Positions 7,667 to 17,689 are shown, counted from the first letter of the stretch. The stretch: DNA of 41,540 nucleotides from Planctomycetota bacterium (GCA_021809365.1 JAKBAC010000008.1:1-41540), one strand, 5' to 3'. A program made the numbers and translations. The notes: a model not told the origin generated them from the sequence alone.

Positions 7667-8632
7667 TTAAATGCGCCGACTAACATGACGCGGGTACGCC
7701 GGCCGCGGGTTTCCGCCTCCGCCGGTGACTTGCCGTGGCGCGACCCGCGATCGCGGCTTTGTGGAAGTCTTGGCACCATAGGAATCCGTGGAGGCCGACG
7801 GCTGTTGCAGTCGCTTGCGCTCCTTTGCCATTTCCTTCTGTTCAAACCATTTTTGTGTGGCCTGACGTTTTCGGTCGTGATATTCCGGAGCACTGACGGT
7901 GCGAAGCCATTTTAATTCTTGCGCGGTAAGGGGCCGAAATTCGCCGGGCTGCAAACCGGCGGCGGTGATTTTCTCGCCAATGGCGACACGGAATAAATCG
8001 CTGACGCGAAAGCCGAAACGCGCCAGCACCCGGCGAAATTCACGATTTTTCCCTTCCGCAATTTTGACCTCCAACATGGTTTTGCCACGCTGGCGCGACA
8101 GCACCCGCAATTTGAACCCTTCCGCGCGAACCGCCCTGCCGCCGTGCGCGGGTCCCAGCCAGATGCCCCCGCGCACACGTTCCACAGCCTCGGCACTCAT
8201 CCGGGCGTCCACCGTGACCACATAGGTTTTCTCCACACCATACCGCGGATGGGAAATAGCATTGGCCAGTTCGCCGTCATTGGTCATCAGCACCAGGCCG
8301 CGGGAGTCCATATCCAATCGGCCCACCGGGAACAGCCGGGCCGAAACGCCGCGCAGAAGCTCGTGCACGGTTTTGCGATCCGCTGGATCATTTTGTGTGA
8401 CCAGCACGCCTTTGGGTTTGTACAGCAGCAGATACACCGGCTCTTCCGGTTTGAGCGCCTCAACAACATCATCACCGACGGTGATGACATCTTTCTGGGG
8501 ATCAATGAGCACCGGAAGTTTCAGCGGAACTTCCCCGTTGACGCGCACCTGCCCTTCCACAATCAGTTGTTCGCACTTACGCCGCGCCGCGACGCCGCAA
8601 TCGGCCATGAATTTTTGTAAACGCACTTTCAT
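7667..8632 (-). CDS. Pseudouridine synthase of the RluB/RsuA family
   Basis: RNA pseudouridine synthase, probably acting on 23S rRNA like RluB. Of 321 residues, 1-60 form an S4 RNA-binding domain (MKVRLQKFMADCGVAARRK). The catalytic domain follows, with Asp107 in the signature PVGRLDMDSRGLVLMTNDG and the C-terminal EGKNREFRRVLARFG motif. Beyond about residue 250 there is a basic, low-complexity tail rich in Lys, Arg, Gln and Ser, which is common in planctomycete homologues and probably binds RNA. ATG 8632 is chosen because the S4 domain starts there; the frame is open upstream to 8839 but overlaps the neighbouring gene. The exact target nucleotide cannot be deduced. Confidence 0.9.
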   Translation of the reverse strand: MKVRLQKFMADCGVAARRKCEQLIVEGQVRVNGEVPLKLPVLIDPQKDVITVGDDVVEALKPEEPVYLLLYKPKGVLVTQNDPADRKTVHELLRGVSARLFPVGRLDMDSRGLVLMTNDGELANAISHPRYGVEKTYVVTVDARMSAEAVERVRGGIWLGPAHGGRAVRAEGFKLRVLSRQRGKTMLEVKIAEGKNREFRRVLARFGFRVSDLFRVAIGEKITAAGLQPGEFRPLTAQELKWLRTVSAPEYHDRKRQATQKWFEQKEMAKERKRLQQPSASTDSYGAKTSTKPRSRVAPRQVTGGGGNPRPAYPRHVSRRI

Positions 8633-8688
8633 TGGTTCATCCAATCTTCCATTGTGAAAACACCGGCGCGATCCGGTGGTTTCGCCGA

Positions 8689-9729
8689 TCAAGGCAGCCG
8701 CACCCGCAACAGCGTACTGGCGCTGACCACGCGGACGCGAAGTTCCCGGGCCGTGGCGGGAATTAAAATTGTTTCCCCCGGCGCAAAGGCCAGCGGTGGG
8801 GCATCGAGCATTTCCAGCACGCCCTGGCCGTCCACGCATATCCAGACCTCAGGCTTTTCTTCCAGCCATTCCGCCGGCAACGACAGACTTCCGTCCGGCA
8901 TGGCGAGCCGATGAATGGAAAAATACTCACAGCAGGCCAGTTCGGTAAGCTGCACATCTTCCATATACCAGGTGCGCCGCGGTTCACGGGTCACAACGGG
9001 CGGCGAAAAATTGATGACTTCCAGGGCCTCCTGAATGTGCAGCGCGCGGGGCTTGCCGTTGGGCTGCAGGCGGTTCCAGTCAAATACGCGGAAGGTCGTG
9101 TCGCTGGGCGTCTGCACCTCGGCCACCAATACGCCCGCACCCAGCGCGTGAACCGTGCCGGATTCAAGAAAATGAAAATCGCCCGCCTGCACCGGGATCG
9201 CCACCAACAACTGATCCACCGTGCGGGCCTGCACCGCGGCGGCGAACATTTCGCGCGTCACGCCGGGTTTGACACCCTTATATATTTTGGCTCCCGCAGT
9301 CGCCGCCAATATATACCACGCTTCAGTCTTAATGTGCGAGCCGGGATGGGCATCGGCATAGGCCTTGGTGGGATGAACCTGCACCGACAAATCTGATGCC
9401 GCATCCAGAAACTTGATGAACAGCGGAAAGTGCTGTTGCGCCACGGCCCGCCCCATGAATTGCGCTCCATATTGCTTGAGCACGTCATGAAGCGTCTGTT
9501 TGGCCAGAGGACCATTGGCGATCTGGCTGGCAAGACTGCCATCGGCGGCGGCACCGACGGAATCGCCATGCACGGATCCGGGAGGTAGATCGGCCAATTC
9601 CCAGGACTCGCCGATACACGCCTTCAAAAAATTACGCGGCACAGGCCGACCAAGCATCCGGCGGATGTTTTGCCCCCCCCAGATACGTTCCTGAAATATC
9701 GGAATAAATTTAAGTGGATAAACATTCAT
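8689..9729 (-). CDS. manA: Type I mannose-6-phosphate isomerase (cupin)
   Basis: Interconverts mannose-6-phosphate and fructose-6-phosphate in a zinc-dependent reaction, feeding GDP-mannose for glycans. The 346 residues are a short, bacterial type I isomerase. Zinc ligands are visible as Gln117 and His119 in LSVQVHPTKAYA, Glu136 in KTEAWYIL and His194 in ESGTVHALG. The second cupin-like domain at the C-terminus is shorter and lacks metal ligands, as expected. ATG 9729 is preceded by AAGGA nine bases upstream on the minus strand, so the longer open frame to 9828 is not needed. The gene is divergent from the ArsR-methyltransferase, with which it shares a 214-base control region. Confidence 0.93.
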   Translation of the reverse strand: MNVYPLKFIPIFQERIWGGQNIRRMLGRPVPRNFLKACIGESWELADLPPGSVHGDSVGAAADGSLASQIANGPLAKQTLHDVLKQYGAQFMGRAVAQQHFPLFIKFLDAASDLSVQVHPTKAYADAHPGSHIKTEAWYILAATAGAKIYKGVKPGVTREMFAAAVQARTVDQLLVAIPVQAGDFHFLESGTVHALGAGVLVAEVQTPSDTTFRVFDWNRLQPNGKPRALHIQEALEVINFSPPVVTREPRRTWYMEDVQLTELACCEYFSIHRLAMPDGSLSLPAEWLEEKPEVWICVDGQGVLEMLDAPPLAFAPGETILIPATARELRVRVVSASTLLRVRLP

Positions 9730-9770
9730 CAGAGACAATCCTTCATATTCACCATCGGCGGCCACACGCC

Positions 9771-9786
9771 ACGATATCCATATCGT
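9771..9786. promoter_or_regulatory. Perfect 7-2-7 palindrome, candidate operator
   Basis: ACGATAT and ATATCGT flank a CC centre. It lies 42 bases before the manA start codon, where a repressor would act, and 158 bases before the ArsR-methyltransferase gene. A/T-rich short palindromes of this kind are typical of ArsR/SmtB-family sites. No binding is shown by sequence alone. Confidence 0.45.
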
Positions 9787-9863
9787 AACATCATCGGCCA
9801 ATTTCGTGCGAAACTTTCGAGCGCCCAACGCTCCATGGCACCGCCTGCCGACCGCGGATCAAT

Positions 9864-9888
9864 CACCCGCAAGTCCGTCGGGTGCTTG
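9864..9888 (+). promoter_or_regulatory. Hairpin with alternative pairing upstream of the ArsR-methyltransferase gene
   Basis: CACCCG (9864-9869) pairs perfectly with CGGGTG (9879-9884). The loop bases CAAG (9870-9873) are also complementary to the CTTG (9885-9888) that directly follows the stem. With no linkers the two helices cannot coexist as a normal pseudoknot, so they would be mutually exclusive states. It matters only if transcription starts upstream of 9864. Confidence 0.3.
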
Positions 9889-9900
9889 TGGCATATCCGA

Positions 9901-9931
9901 AACGCTTGCCATTCCAAGCGTTATCTATTAT
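9901..9931 (+). promoter_or_regulatory. Perfect 8-6-8 palindrome next to a -10-like hexamer
   Basis: AACGCTTG (9901-9908) and CAAGCGTT (9915-9922) are perfect inverted arms. TATTAT at 9926-9931 could be a -10 element, which would place the start site at about 9938, almost leaderless for ATG 9944. In that arrangement the palindrome covers the -35/spacer region, the usual place for an autoregulating ArsR-type repressor. Confidence 0.45.
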
Positions 9932-9943
9932 CATTCTATCCGG

Positions 9944-10978
9944 ATGAACGGATCATTGCCAGTCAGAACTTCCGCGACATCCGCCGCACCCGCTACCGTG
10001 CGGCGGTGGGTGGAAACATTGCGCACTTTGGCCGATCCCATGCGCTGCCGCATGGTTCGGCTGCTGGAACAGGCGGCCGGGCCGGGGCTGCGCGTTGGAG
10101 AATTGGCCCAGGCGCTGAAATTGCCGCAATCCACCGTCAGCCGTCATATCAAAACGCTCGTCGAAGCGGGCGCTGTGGAGGGCCGACGGGATGGCACGTC
10201 CATGTTATACCGGCTGGCACCTGTCGCCGGCCCTTTGCCGTTGCGCCAGTTGCGGAGCTTGGCCCGGGATTATCTGGCGCGGGATGAACAGGTGCGGGCG
10301 GATGAAGAACGCCTGCTGCGGGTGCTCGAAGAGCGGCAGCATCATCCGGATTTTTTCAATGCCAGCGCTCCGGAATGGGACACCATTCGCACCCAGTGGT
10401 TCGGCGAAAATTTTCATCTTGAAGCCATGCTCGCGGCCCTGGATCCCAATTGGGTCGTGGGCGATCTGGGTGCGGGTACCGGAACCATGGCGGCGCTGTT
10501 GGCTCCGCATGTCCGGCGGGTCTTCGGGGTGGAACCGGCGGCGGCGATGCTGCGGGCGGCCAAAAGCCGGATCAAAACTCTGCAACTGGAAAATGTCACG
10601 TTGCTGCCGGGGCGGCTGGAGGCATTGCCGCCGGAGGTGCGGGAATTGGATATGGCGTTGGTCAGTCTGGTGCTGCACCATCTGGAGGATGTGGAGGGGG
10701 CGCTGGGTGATATTTTCCGGGTGCTTAAGCCCGGTGGTTTTCTGCTCATTGTGGATCTCATGCCCCATGATGTGGAAATGTTCAGGGAAAAAATGGGCCA
10801 TCGGTGGATGGGTTTTGCGCCGGGCAATATGACGGACATGTTAGCGCGGGCGGGATTTGTGAATATTCGCCGGCATACGCTGGCGGCTCGAAAAACACGG
10901 TCGCGGCAGGATCGTACCGCCGTGCCGGATTTGTTTGTGATGCGGGCCAGTCGCCCGCTGGATGTTTCAGGGCGATAG
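9944..10978 (+). CDS. ArsR-type regulator fused to a SAM-dependent methyltransferase
   Basis: A two-domain protein of 344 residues. Residues about 20-95 form an ArsR winged helix-turn-helix (LADPMRCRMVRLLE, then LPQSTVSRHIKTLVEAGAV). Residues about 130-335 form a class I methyltransferase with motif I VVGDLGAGTGTMAALL at 171, an acidic residue in GVEPAAAML, and the later LKPGGFLLIVD. The ArsR domain has no CxC metal site, so sensing through SAM or SAH bound in the C-terminal domain is a reasonable inference. ahcY follows after 30 bases in the same direction and metH is close. ATG 9944 lacks a clear ribosome site; the nearby palindrome and -10-like box suggest near-leaderless expression. The target of methylation, if any, is unknown. 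Confidence 0.88.
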   Translation: MNGSLPVRTSATSAAPATVRRWVETLRTLADPMRCRMVRLLEQAAGPGLRVGELAQALKLPQSTVSRHIKTLVEAGAVEGRRDGTSMLYRLAPVAGPLPLRQLRSLARDYLARDEQVRADEERLLRVLEERQHHPDFFNASAPEWDTIRTQWFGENFHLEAMLAALDPNWVVGDLGAGTGTMAALLAPHVRRVFGVEPAAAMLRAAKSRIKTLQLENVTLLPGRLEALPPEVRELDMALVSLVLHHLEDVEGALGDIFRVLKPGGFLLIVDLMPHDVEMFREKMGHRWMGFAPGNMTDMLARAGFVNIRRHTLAARKTRSRQDRTAVPDLFVMRASRPLDVSGR

Positions 10979-12274
<1,296 letters not shown>

Positions 12275-12314
12275 CATCGCGGGCAGCCCCCGTATCAACC
12301 CCAGAAAATCGCAC

Positions 12315-12345
12315 GGAGCACCGCACCAACATGCGGTGCTCCTTT
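12315..12345 (+). terminator. Intrinsic terminator of ahcY
   Basis: GGAGCACCGCA (12315-12325) and TGCGGTGCTCC (12332-12342) form a perfect 11-base-pair stem with a CCAACA loop, followed by TTT. It stands 40 bases after the ahcY stop codon. The short T-run is the only weakness. Confidence 0.8.
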
Positions 12346-12400
12346 CGCGCGCCCCAATACATCCGATGGAAAGGCCGCCGAGAAATAACATGTACAGATT

Positions 12401-12416
12401 TGGCACAGCGGTTGTG
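12401..12416 (+). promoter_or_regulatory. Sigma-54-like promoter candidate before the rhodanese gene
   Basis: TGGCAC, then five bases, then TTGTG has the spacing of a -24/-12 promoter. The -24 GG is intact but the -12 GC is GT here. It also coincides with a GGCACA/TGTGCC hairpin (12402-12418), so the match may be accidental. Confidence 0.22.
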
Positions 12417-12528
12417 CCCTATGGCGAGGCACCAGCGAGGAGCATTTCCCGTCAGTGGGGCTTTAATCCTACAACGATACCACTGCCAAATCATTTGCAT
12501 CCAGCCGCCGACTGTCGATAATAGCTTT

Positions 12529-12891
12529 ATGAATTGGAATATCGTTCTTTTCGGTGGTGTTATTCTGGTGGCGCTTCTGGTGCTCAAACGCATCGGGCTT
12601 ATCTCCCGCGGCAAAGCACGCCAGCATCTGCAGAACGGTGCCATGTTGGTGGATGTGCGAAGCCCGGGGGAATTCAAATCGCGGCAACTGCCCGGTGCGG
12701 TAAACATTCCATTGGATCAACTGCACAGCAGCGCCAAACGTCATCTGCCTGATAAAAATTGCGTTCTACTGCTGCATTGTCTAAGTGGCACGCGAAGCGG
12801 CCTGGCCTGCAGGGCGCTAAAGCAAATGGGGTACACCAACGTATTTAACCTGGGTTCCTATGGGCGGGCCCAGCGGATTATCAAACAGTAA
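12529..12891 (+). CDS. Membrane-anchored single-domain rhodanese
   Basis: A 120-residue protein with one N-terminal transmembrane helix (about residues 5-20, IVLFGGVILVALLVL) followed by a rhodanese domain. The first conserved motif is VDVRSPGEFKSRQLPGA and the active-site loop is Cys84 in LLHCLSGTRSG, matching the CxxGxRS pattern of sulfurtransferases. Rhodaneses carry a persulfide on this cysteine; the physiological acceptor is unknown. ATG 12529 is chosen because the hydrophobic anchor begins right after it, although no strong ribosome site is visible. It is isolated: a terminator separates it from ahcY and the next gene is convergent. Confidence 0.85.
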   Translation: MNWNIVLFGGVILVALLVLKRIGLISRGKARQHLQNGAMLVDVRSPGEFKSRQLPGAVNIPLDQLHSSAKRHLPDKNCVLLLHCLSGTRSGLACRALKQMGYTNVFNLGSYGRAQRIIKQ

Positions 12892-12900
12892 CGGGCTGTC

Positions 12901-12930
12901 AAAAAAATAATATGTTGGCCGCAGGCTAAC
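12901..12930 (-). terminator. Intrinsic terminator of astB
   Basis: On the minus strand GTTAGCC and GGCCAAC form a 7-base-pair stem with one G-U pair and a TGC loop (12914-12930). ATATTA and then a run of seven T (12901-12907) follow. It lies 66 bases beyond the astB stop codon. Confidence 0.6.
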
Positions 12931-12995
12931 AAGAATGGTATGGGGCATTCCCCGGTGCCATGCCCGAACCAATTGCTGCCGCGCCTGGGGGCGAT

Positions 12996-14342
12996 TTACG
13001 CCTGAAGTTGAAAGTTGTAGATCGGCCCGAGTTGAAGCAGCTTGGTTAGCTCATCTAGCGCGCTACGGGATTCACGCATCAAACTGGGATCGGCCAGATC
13101 GGCCGGCACCAGAGAATCGCGGTAATGCTTTTTAACCCATGCAACCAACTGACGATGTAGTTTCGGCGTCAGCAGGACGCTTTGCTGAATCGACGCCAGT
13201 TCCGTAGGCGTCAGCACCACCCGCAAGCGCAGACACGCCGGCCCGCCGCCGTTACTCATGGATTGCCGCACATCGACAAATTCCACGCGCTTAAAGAGCC
13301 CCTGTCCCATAAGCCGATCCATGAGTGCCTTGGCCGCTGGAAAAGTCCGGCATTCTTCCGGCGCGATCAATACCATGGACCCGTCGGGCAGCGTCACCAG
13401 TTGGCTGTTGAAAAAATAGGTCTTAACCGCTTCCGCCAGTGACAGATCATCTTCCGCGATTTCCACGAGTCTGGGGTAAGCACCAAATTGGCGATGATAC
13501 GCCAAACGGATCGGACGAAACGCGTTACGTTCAAACGCCTGCTGATGATAAATCAGGACATCCTGATTTCCCAAGGCCACCAGATCGGCATGAAAGGCTC
13601 CCGCATCAATACATGGCCGCGAACGCTGAACCGCGATGCTCCGATCCACATTGAGTTTATGCCGCCGCCGCACGGCCAAACTCGCCCCCAAGCTTTGCCG
13701 CGCCGGAAAATGGTGTGGCTGTTCCAGCGGTAAGTACGGCACGCCCGAATCAAATGTAAATATCTCCACCCCCGCCCTTCCGTGCGATGGAGTTAATCGC
13801 AGGTGGTTGGCCGCCCCCTCATCCCGTAACGCCCAGGCCGCGGGTAATGGATCATGCACGATAAAATGCTTCGCCTCATGAAATATCTTGCGCAAAATCC
13901 GGGTGGTGAATGGCGGCTCCATGGAGCGGTGCAATTCCGAGAGCAAATTGGCGGGTGTGAAATGAACTTTGCCATCCGCGGCATCGGCGGAGGGTGTCAC
14001 TGTGGCCGCGTTGGCCGCCCACATGGCCGAACTGCTGTAACAGTTGGCCAGAAGCAGCGGGCTGTCATGGGCGGCGGAGGCGAGAATGGCCTTGTCTGAT
14101 CCACAAAAACCCATCGCCCGCAAGAATTGCAAGTCGGGCCGCTCATGCGGCGGCAGCACCGCCTGCGGCACACCGAGTTCCATCACGAGACGCATTTTGT
14201 CCAACCCCTGCAAGGCCGCATTGCGCGGGCTGGATTTGCGACCCCGATTGGCCATGGACGCCAGGTTTCCCACGGCCAATCCCGCATAATTGTGAGTCGG
14301 GCCGACCAGACCATCAAAGTTTACTTCCAGCGCGGGCGTCAT
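12996..14342 (-). CDS. astB: N-succinylarginine dihydrolase-like protein
   Basis: Member of the amidinotransferase/dihydrolase fold, 448 residues, very close to the usual AstB length. AstB converts N2-succinylarginine to succinylornithine, CO2 and two ammonia in the AST arginine pathway. The landmarks are NFDGLVGPTHNYAGLA at the N-terminus, the catalytic Glu175 (RDEGAANH), His251 (FHAD) and Cys370 in SNGGGPACLRLRVV. GGAGC lies about 7 bases before ATG 14342 on the minus strand. None of astA, astC, astD or astE is nearby, so either the pathway genes are dispersed or this enzyme acts on another guanidino compound. Family membership is firm and the substrate is uncertain. Confidence 0.9.
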   Translation of the reverse strand: MTPALEVNFDGLVGPTHNYAGLAVGNLASMANRGRKSSPRNAALQGLDKMRLVMELGVPQAVLPPHERPDLQFLRAMGFCGSDKAILASAAHDSPLLLANCYSSSAMWAANAATVTPSADAADGKVHFTPANLLSELHRSMEPPFTTRILRKIFHEAKHFIVHDPLPAAWALRDEGAANHLRLTPSHGRAGVEIFTFDSGVPYLPLEQPHHFPARQSLGASLAVRRRHKLNVDRSIAVQRSRPCIDAGAFHADLVALGNQDVLIYHQQAFERNAFRPIRLAYHRQFGAYPRLVEIAEDDLSLAEAVKTYFFNSQLVTLPDGSMVLIAPEECRTFPAAKALMDRLMGQGLFKRVEFVDVRQSMSNGGGPACLRLRVVLTPTELASIQQSVLLTPKLHRQLVAWVKKHYRDSLVPADLADPSLMRESRSALDELTKLLQLGPIYNFQLQA

Positions 14343-14651
14343 GATGTTGCTCCATAATAGCCAGTATATGTACAAGCCGCATTGGTTTAATTGTAACGCA
14401 AGACGGGTATGGTGATATTTCCCAGCGGGGGTTGAACAATCCGCCGGGCGTGACGATTTTTTCGGGCGAACAGCCAAATCAACGGCATCAATGCCGGCGC
14501 TTAGCGAAGGAGTCGTCCTGGAAACGCGCACGTCGGAGTCCTGGTTCGGATTTATTGCCATGCCCGATCGCCAATGCCGTATAACAGTTGCGAGTGGAAG
14601 GATATAGTATGACAATAATCACCAGGGGGTGTGGATTATTTTTCAGGAAGT
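14343..14651. other. Divergent intergenic region astB / lipoprotein gene
   Basis: These 309 bases must carry the promoters of two divergent genes. I see no convincing -35/-10 pair, long palindrome or RNA motif. Small frames here overlap each other and lack family resemblance. Confidence 0.5.
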
Positions 14652-16112
14652 ATGTCCTTGGCCGACATCCTATCAGGTCGAAAACATCATCTACCAGCAT
14701 GGCGGCACTTTGCGCGGTACGGCTTACCGCTGACAGGATTATGCGCCATGCTGGCTCTGGCGGTCGGCTGCCAATCGGTGCCGCTGCATCAGGTATCCGG
14801 ACCGGCGTCAACGTTCAGCCAACGCCTCGCGTTCGGCACGCCGTTGAGCGGCCCGCAGGCAGACCATCGGAAGCTCACCGCCCCGCCGGATTTAATCGTG
14901 CGGGTGCGGCTATGGAAACTCTCTTACCTGCCACAATTGAAATTACCGGCGCTGGCGGACCAAAGCACGTTGATGATCAATACAACCGCCCGTCAACCCA
15001 CGATGGCCTTTCCGGCGCTGGGGGCCGGGGCGCAATTTGGGTTGGTGCAAAACCGTGGAACCTTTGAAGCGTTACTGCGGTCCTCCGGGGTTGAGGCTAC
15101 CTCATGCGGTCAGGGTTCCACAGCGCTCTGGCCAGGAATGGCCGTGACCATGCGATTGACTGATGCGCACGGCCTGCCGGTGCATGGCAAATCAATCCGC
15201 CAACTTCTGGCACTGTGGGTATGGCAGCCCGGAAATCTTCCGGGCAAGACTAAGGCATCTTTCAGAACGGGTCTGGCTTTTGAGATTAAACAGCTCAAAG
15301 CCGTTGAGCATACGCTGACACTGCAGCGCGAGCTTCAGGTGCTTCCAACGCGGCCATTGGCGGCCCGTACCACATTTGCCGCGGTACTGCCATTCCGTTT
15401 TCTCGCGGGTCAAACGCAGGCGGTCGCGATGGTGATTACGATTGCTCCCTGGAAAGATACGCCGCTTAATCAAGCGCTGGCAACAGTCAGCCGCCGCAAC
15501 ATTCTTTCGTCCGTCAATGCGCACCGACCTCGGGAGCAGCTCAATCGCCCGGATCTCATGGTGGCGATCCATAATTTAGGACAGCCTTCCGTGCGCAGAG
15601 CCTCGCTGGTTTATCTGGCAGGACAGACGGGGGCGGACTTAACTCAAGATATCGCCGCGGTGGCAAAAGCTCCGGTACTCCGGGCGCTGGTGCGGGCAGT
15701 GGAGGCAAATACGACTGATGCGCGGACTATGACTATTGCGGAACTGGGATGGGTATTGGATAAAACGACGTATCAACTGCTTGATGAGATGCAGAAAACC
15801 AAACCGCTGCCAGAACAGCTTCGCATTGCGTTGGCGCTGCATCTTGGTGAAGCCGCGTGGCATGCATCATCGCTGGAGGAAATTAACCGGGGCCTGGCAT
15901 CCCGCCATGATTACCGTCTGCGCATCATCAAGGAAAATCTGATCTATCTTGAAGATTCTTCACCAGCTGACCGCCTCACCGCGTTTGACTGGCTGAAATC
16001 CCGTCAACTGGCGCCTCCGGGTTACAATCCGTTGGCTGCCAATCAAGCCAGAATGACCGCGTTGAGTCATGCCGAAAATAATGCCGCTTATATGCGGAGG
16101 ATTCAGCAATGA
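14652..16112 (+). CDS. Uncharacterised lipoprotein preceding an AsmA-like protein
   Basis: I do not recognise this 486-residue protein. Its N-terminus has a basic region, a hydrophobic stretch and a lipobox LALAVGC with the lipidated Cys40, so it is exported and lipid-anchored. The mature part has a beta-rich segment (about 60-280) and then a helical region (about 290-450) containing R-A-S-L-V-Y-L-A-G and D-W-L-K-S-R-Q-L-A-P-P-G-Y-N-P elements. ATG 14652 is my choice, but AGGA is too close to it, and GTG 14631 is an alternative. Its stop codon overlaps the next start in ATGA, so it is co-translated with the AsmA-like gene and probably works with it in the envelope. Confidence 0.75.
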   Translation: MSLADILSGRKHHLPAWRHFARYGLPLTGLCAMLALAVGCQSVPLHQVSGPASTFSQRLAFGTPLSGPQADHRKLTAPPDLIVRVRLWKLSYLPQLKLPALADQSTLMINTTARQPTMAFPALGAGAQFGLVQNRGTFEALLRSSGVEATSCGQGSTALWPGMAVTMRLTDAHGLPVHGKSIRQLLALWVWQPGNLPGKTKASFRTGLAFEIKQLKAVEHTLTLQRELQVLPTRPLAARTTFAAVLPFRFLAGQTQAVAMVITIAPWKDTPLNQALATVSRRNILSSVNAHRPREQLNRPDLMVAIHNLGQPSVRRASLVYLAGQTGADLTQDIAAVAKAPVLRALVRAVEANTTDARTMTIAELGWVLDKTTYQLLDEMQKTKPLPEQLRIALALHLGEAAWHASSLEEINRGLASRHDYRLRIIKENLIYLEDSSPADRLTAFDWLKSRQLAPPGYNPLAANQARMTALSHAENNAAYMRRIQQ

Positions 16113-17689
16113 GCGATACACCAAGTCCCGCCGCACCGCCGCCACCGCCGGCAGGTCCGAACAATTCCGCGCGTTCGGCCCGCTTCGCGACCATTCGCCG
16201 CCGTAGCGTGTGGGCGATTTTCATCACCGCCGGCATACTGTTGCTGCTGCGCGTGGCGCTGATATTTATTTTTCCCGCCGTGCTGGAGCATGTGCTTGCC
16301 TACTACAACCTGACCGCGAGCTACCATGATATTAAGCTCGATGTTCTGGGTGGAGACGCCGAAATATGGGGGCTGAAGGTGCGCCCGATCAAGGGCGGAC
16401 CGGATGTGATGACCGTCGAATATTGCCACGGGAATATATCTGTATATAAGTTATTTGTCGGCCAACTGTATATCCGCCGGGCCGTGGCGGACGGCGCAAA
16501 TTTATTTGTGCGTCGGGCGGCCAATGGAAGCTGCCCATTGCTCAACGCGCTTTTGTCCCATTCGGGCGCTGCAGGAAACGCGACGGAGACTCAACATGCG
16601 GGTCAGGCCGCCATCAGCCTGGCAGCGCCTCTGCGGGTGGAGGCGTTTCGCCTGGAGCACCTGCGGGTGCATGTCATTGATCACAGTGTGCGTCCGGCGG
16701 TGCATCTGGGCATTACCATGAATGTCCGCGTTTCCCATCTCGGACGGCGTCACGGCGCAACGGCATTTCGGCTTGATCTCTGGTCTGCCACGCTGGTCGA
16801 TGTGCTGCATATTGATGGATCGCTAACCACCGGGCGAAGTGCGCTGCTGGCCACAGCTCATGTTCTCATGCGCGGTTTGCGCCTGCAACCCACTGCCGGT
16901 TATCTGACCGCAATGGGGTTGCGACCGGGGGCGAAAGGCCTTTCCTTAAGTGCCGACAGTAAACTGGCCCTGCGCGTCATAACCAATAAGCCCACCGGCA
17001 AGCAGGAAATTGCGGCTCACTTCGCACTGGAACATTTTGTTCTAAGTTCCGGTGGCCGCCCCGCGTTGGCCATCCACGCGCTGATTGCCAAAGGACGTTT
17101 GACCGGCAGCCTCGCGGATGTGCGACTTTTATCCCTGAACGATGTCACGCTTAATGCCGGGCGCGGTGAAAATGGCCTGCTTCATTTCGCGGGCTTGGAA
17201 TTTTTGCGACGGATTGCGGCAAGCGGGAAACATCCCCTGCCGATGGTCATTGCACGAAGCGTGGCGATTCATACTCCCATACACCTGCCGGGATTACCCA
17301 ACGTGCAGCTTAAACATACAGGAAGTTATACCTGCGCGGTAGACCAACTTGAATTACATGGCTTTCAAGCGGTTTTCCGTGATTCCGCGGTGACGCCCCG
17401 CGCCCGGCTGCAACTCAATATCCACACGTTGGATGCGATGAGCACCGGCGGCCTGCCCGGAACACCGGGACAAAAGCTGACCATTTCCGGTACGGGTGCG
17501 GCACCCGGCATCGCCGGCGCGATTGATCTTTCCGGCAGCATGTTGCCGTTCGCCGCAACGCGCGCGCTCACCTTGCATCTGGCCGCATCGCAAATTACGG
17601 CCGCGGCCCTTGCTCCATACTTATCCGCCGCGGGATTAAAAAGCGAATTAAAATCCGCCCGCTTTAATGTGGATATTTCCGGTCCATGA
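16109..17689 (+). CDS. AsmA/DUF748-like envelope protein, N-terminal part
   Basis: A 526-residue protein with a proline-rich cytoplasmic N-terminus, one transmembrane helix (about 33-53, SVWAIFITAGILLLLRVALI) and a long periplasmic beta-rich region typical of AsmA-like proteins, which form elongated bridges between the membranes. GGAGG 8 bases before ATG 16109 is a strong ribosome site, and the start overlaps the lipoprotein stop codon. The frame ends at TGA 17687 in the middle of what looks like a repeat unit (A-A-L-A-P-Y-L-S-A-A-G-L), and the missing part of that unit is encoded by the next frame starting at 17686. I therefore think this and the next entry were one gene, or are joined by frameshifting; two genuine coupled genes remain possible. 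Confidence 0.75.
   Translation: MSDTPSPAAPPPPPAGPNNSARSARFATIRRRSVWAIFITAGILLLLRVALIFIFPAVLEHVLAYYNLTASYHDIKLDVLGGDAEIWGLKVRPIKGGPDVMTVEYCHGNISVYKLFVGQLYIRRAVADGANLFVRRAANGSCPLLNALLSHSGAAGNATETQHAGQAAISLAAPLRVEAFRLEHLRVHVIDHSVRPAVHLGITMNVRVSHLGRRHGATAFRLDLWSATLVDVLHIDGSLTTGRSALLATAHVLMRGLRLQPTAGYLTAMGLRPGAKGLSLSADSKLALRVITNKPTGKQEIAAHFALEHFVLSSGGRPALAIHALIAKGRLTGSLADVRLLSLNDVTLNAGRGENGLLHFAGLEFLRRIAASGKHPLPMVIARSVAIHTPIHLPGLPNVQLKHTGSYTCAVDQLELHGFQAVFRDSAVTPRARLQLNIHTLDAMSTGGLPGTPGQKLTISGTGAAPGIAGAIDLSGSMLPFAATRALTLHLAASQITAAALAPYLSAAGLKSELKSARFNVDISGP

Noticed and set aside
14588..15067. Alternative frame overlapping the lipoprotein start
   Set aside because: It is out of phase with the lipobox-containing frame and shows no signal peptide or domain pattern.
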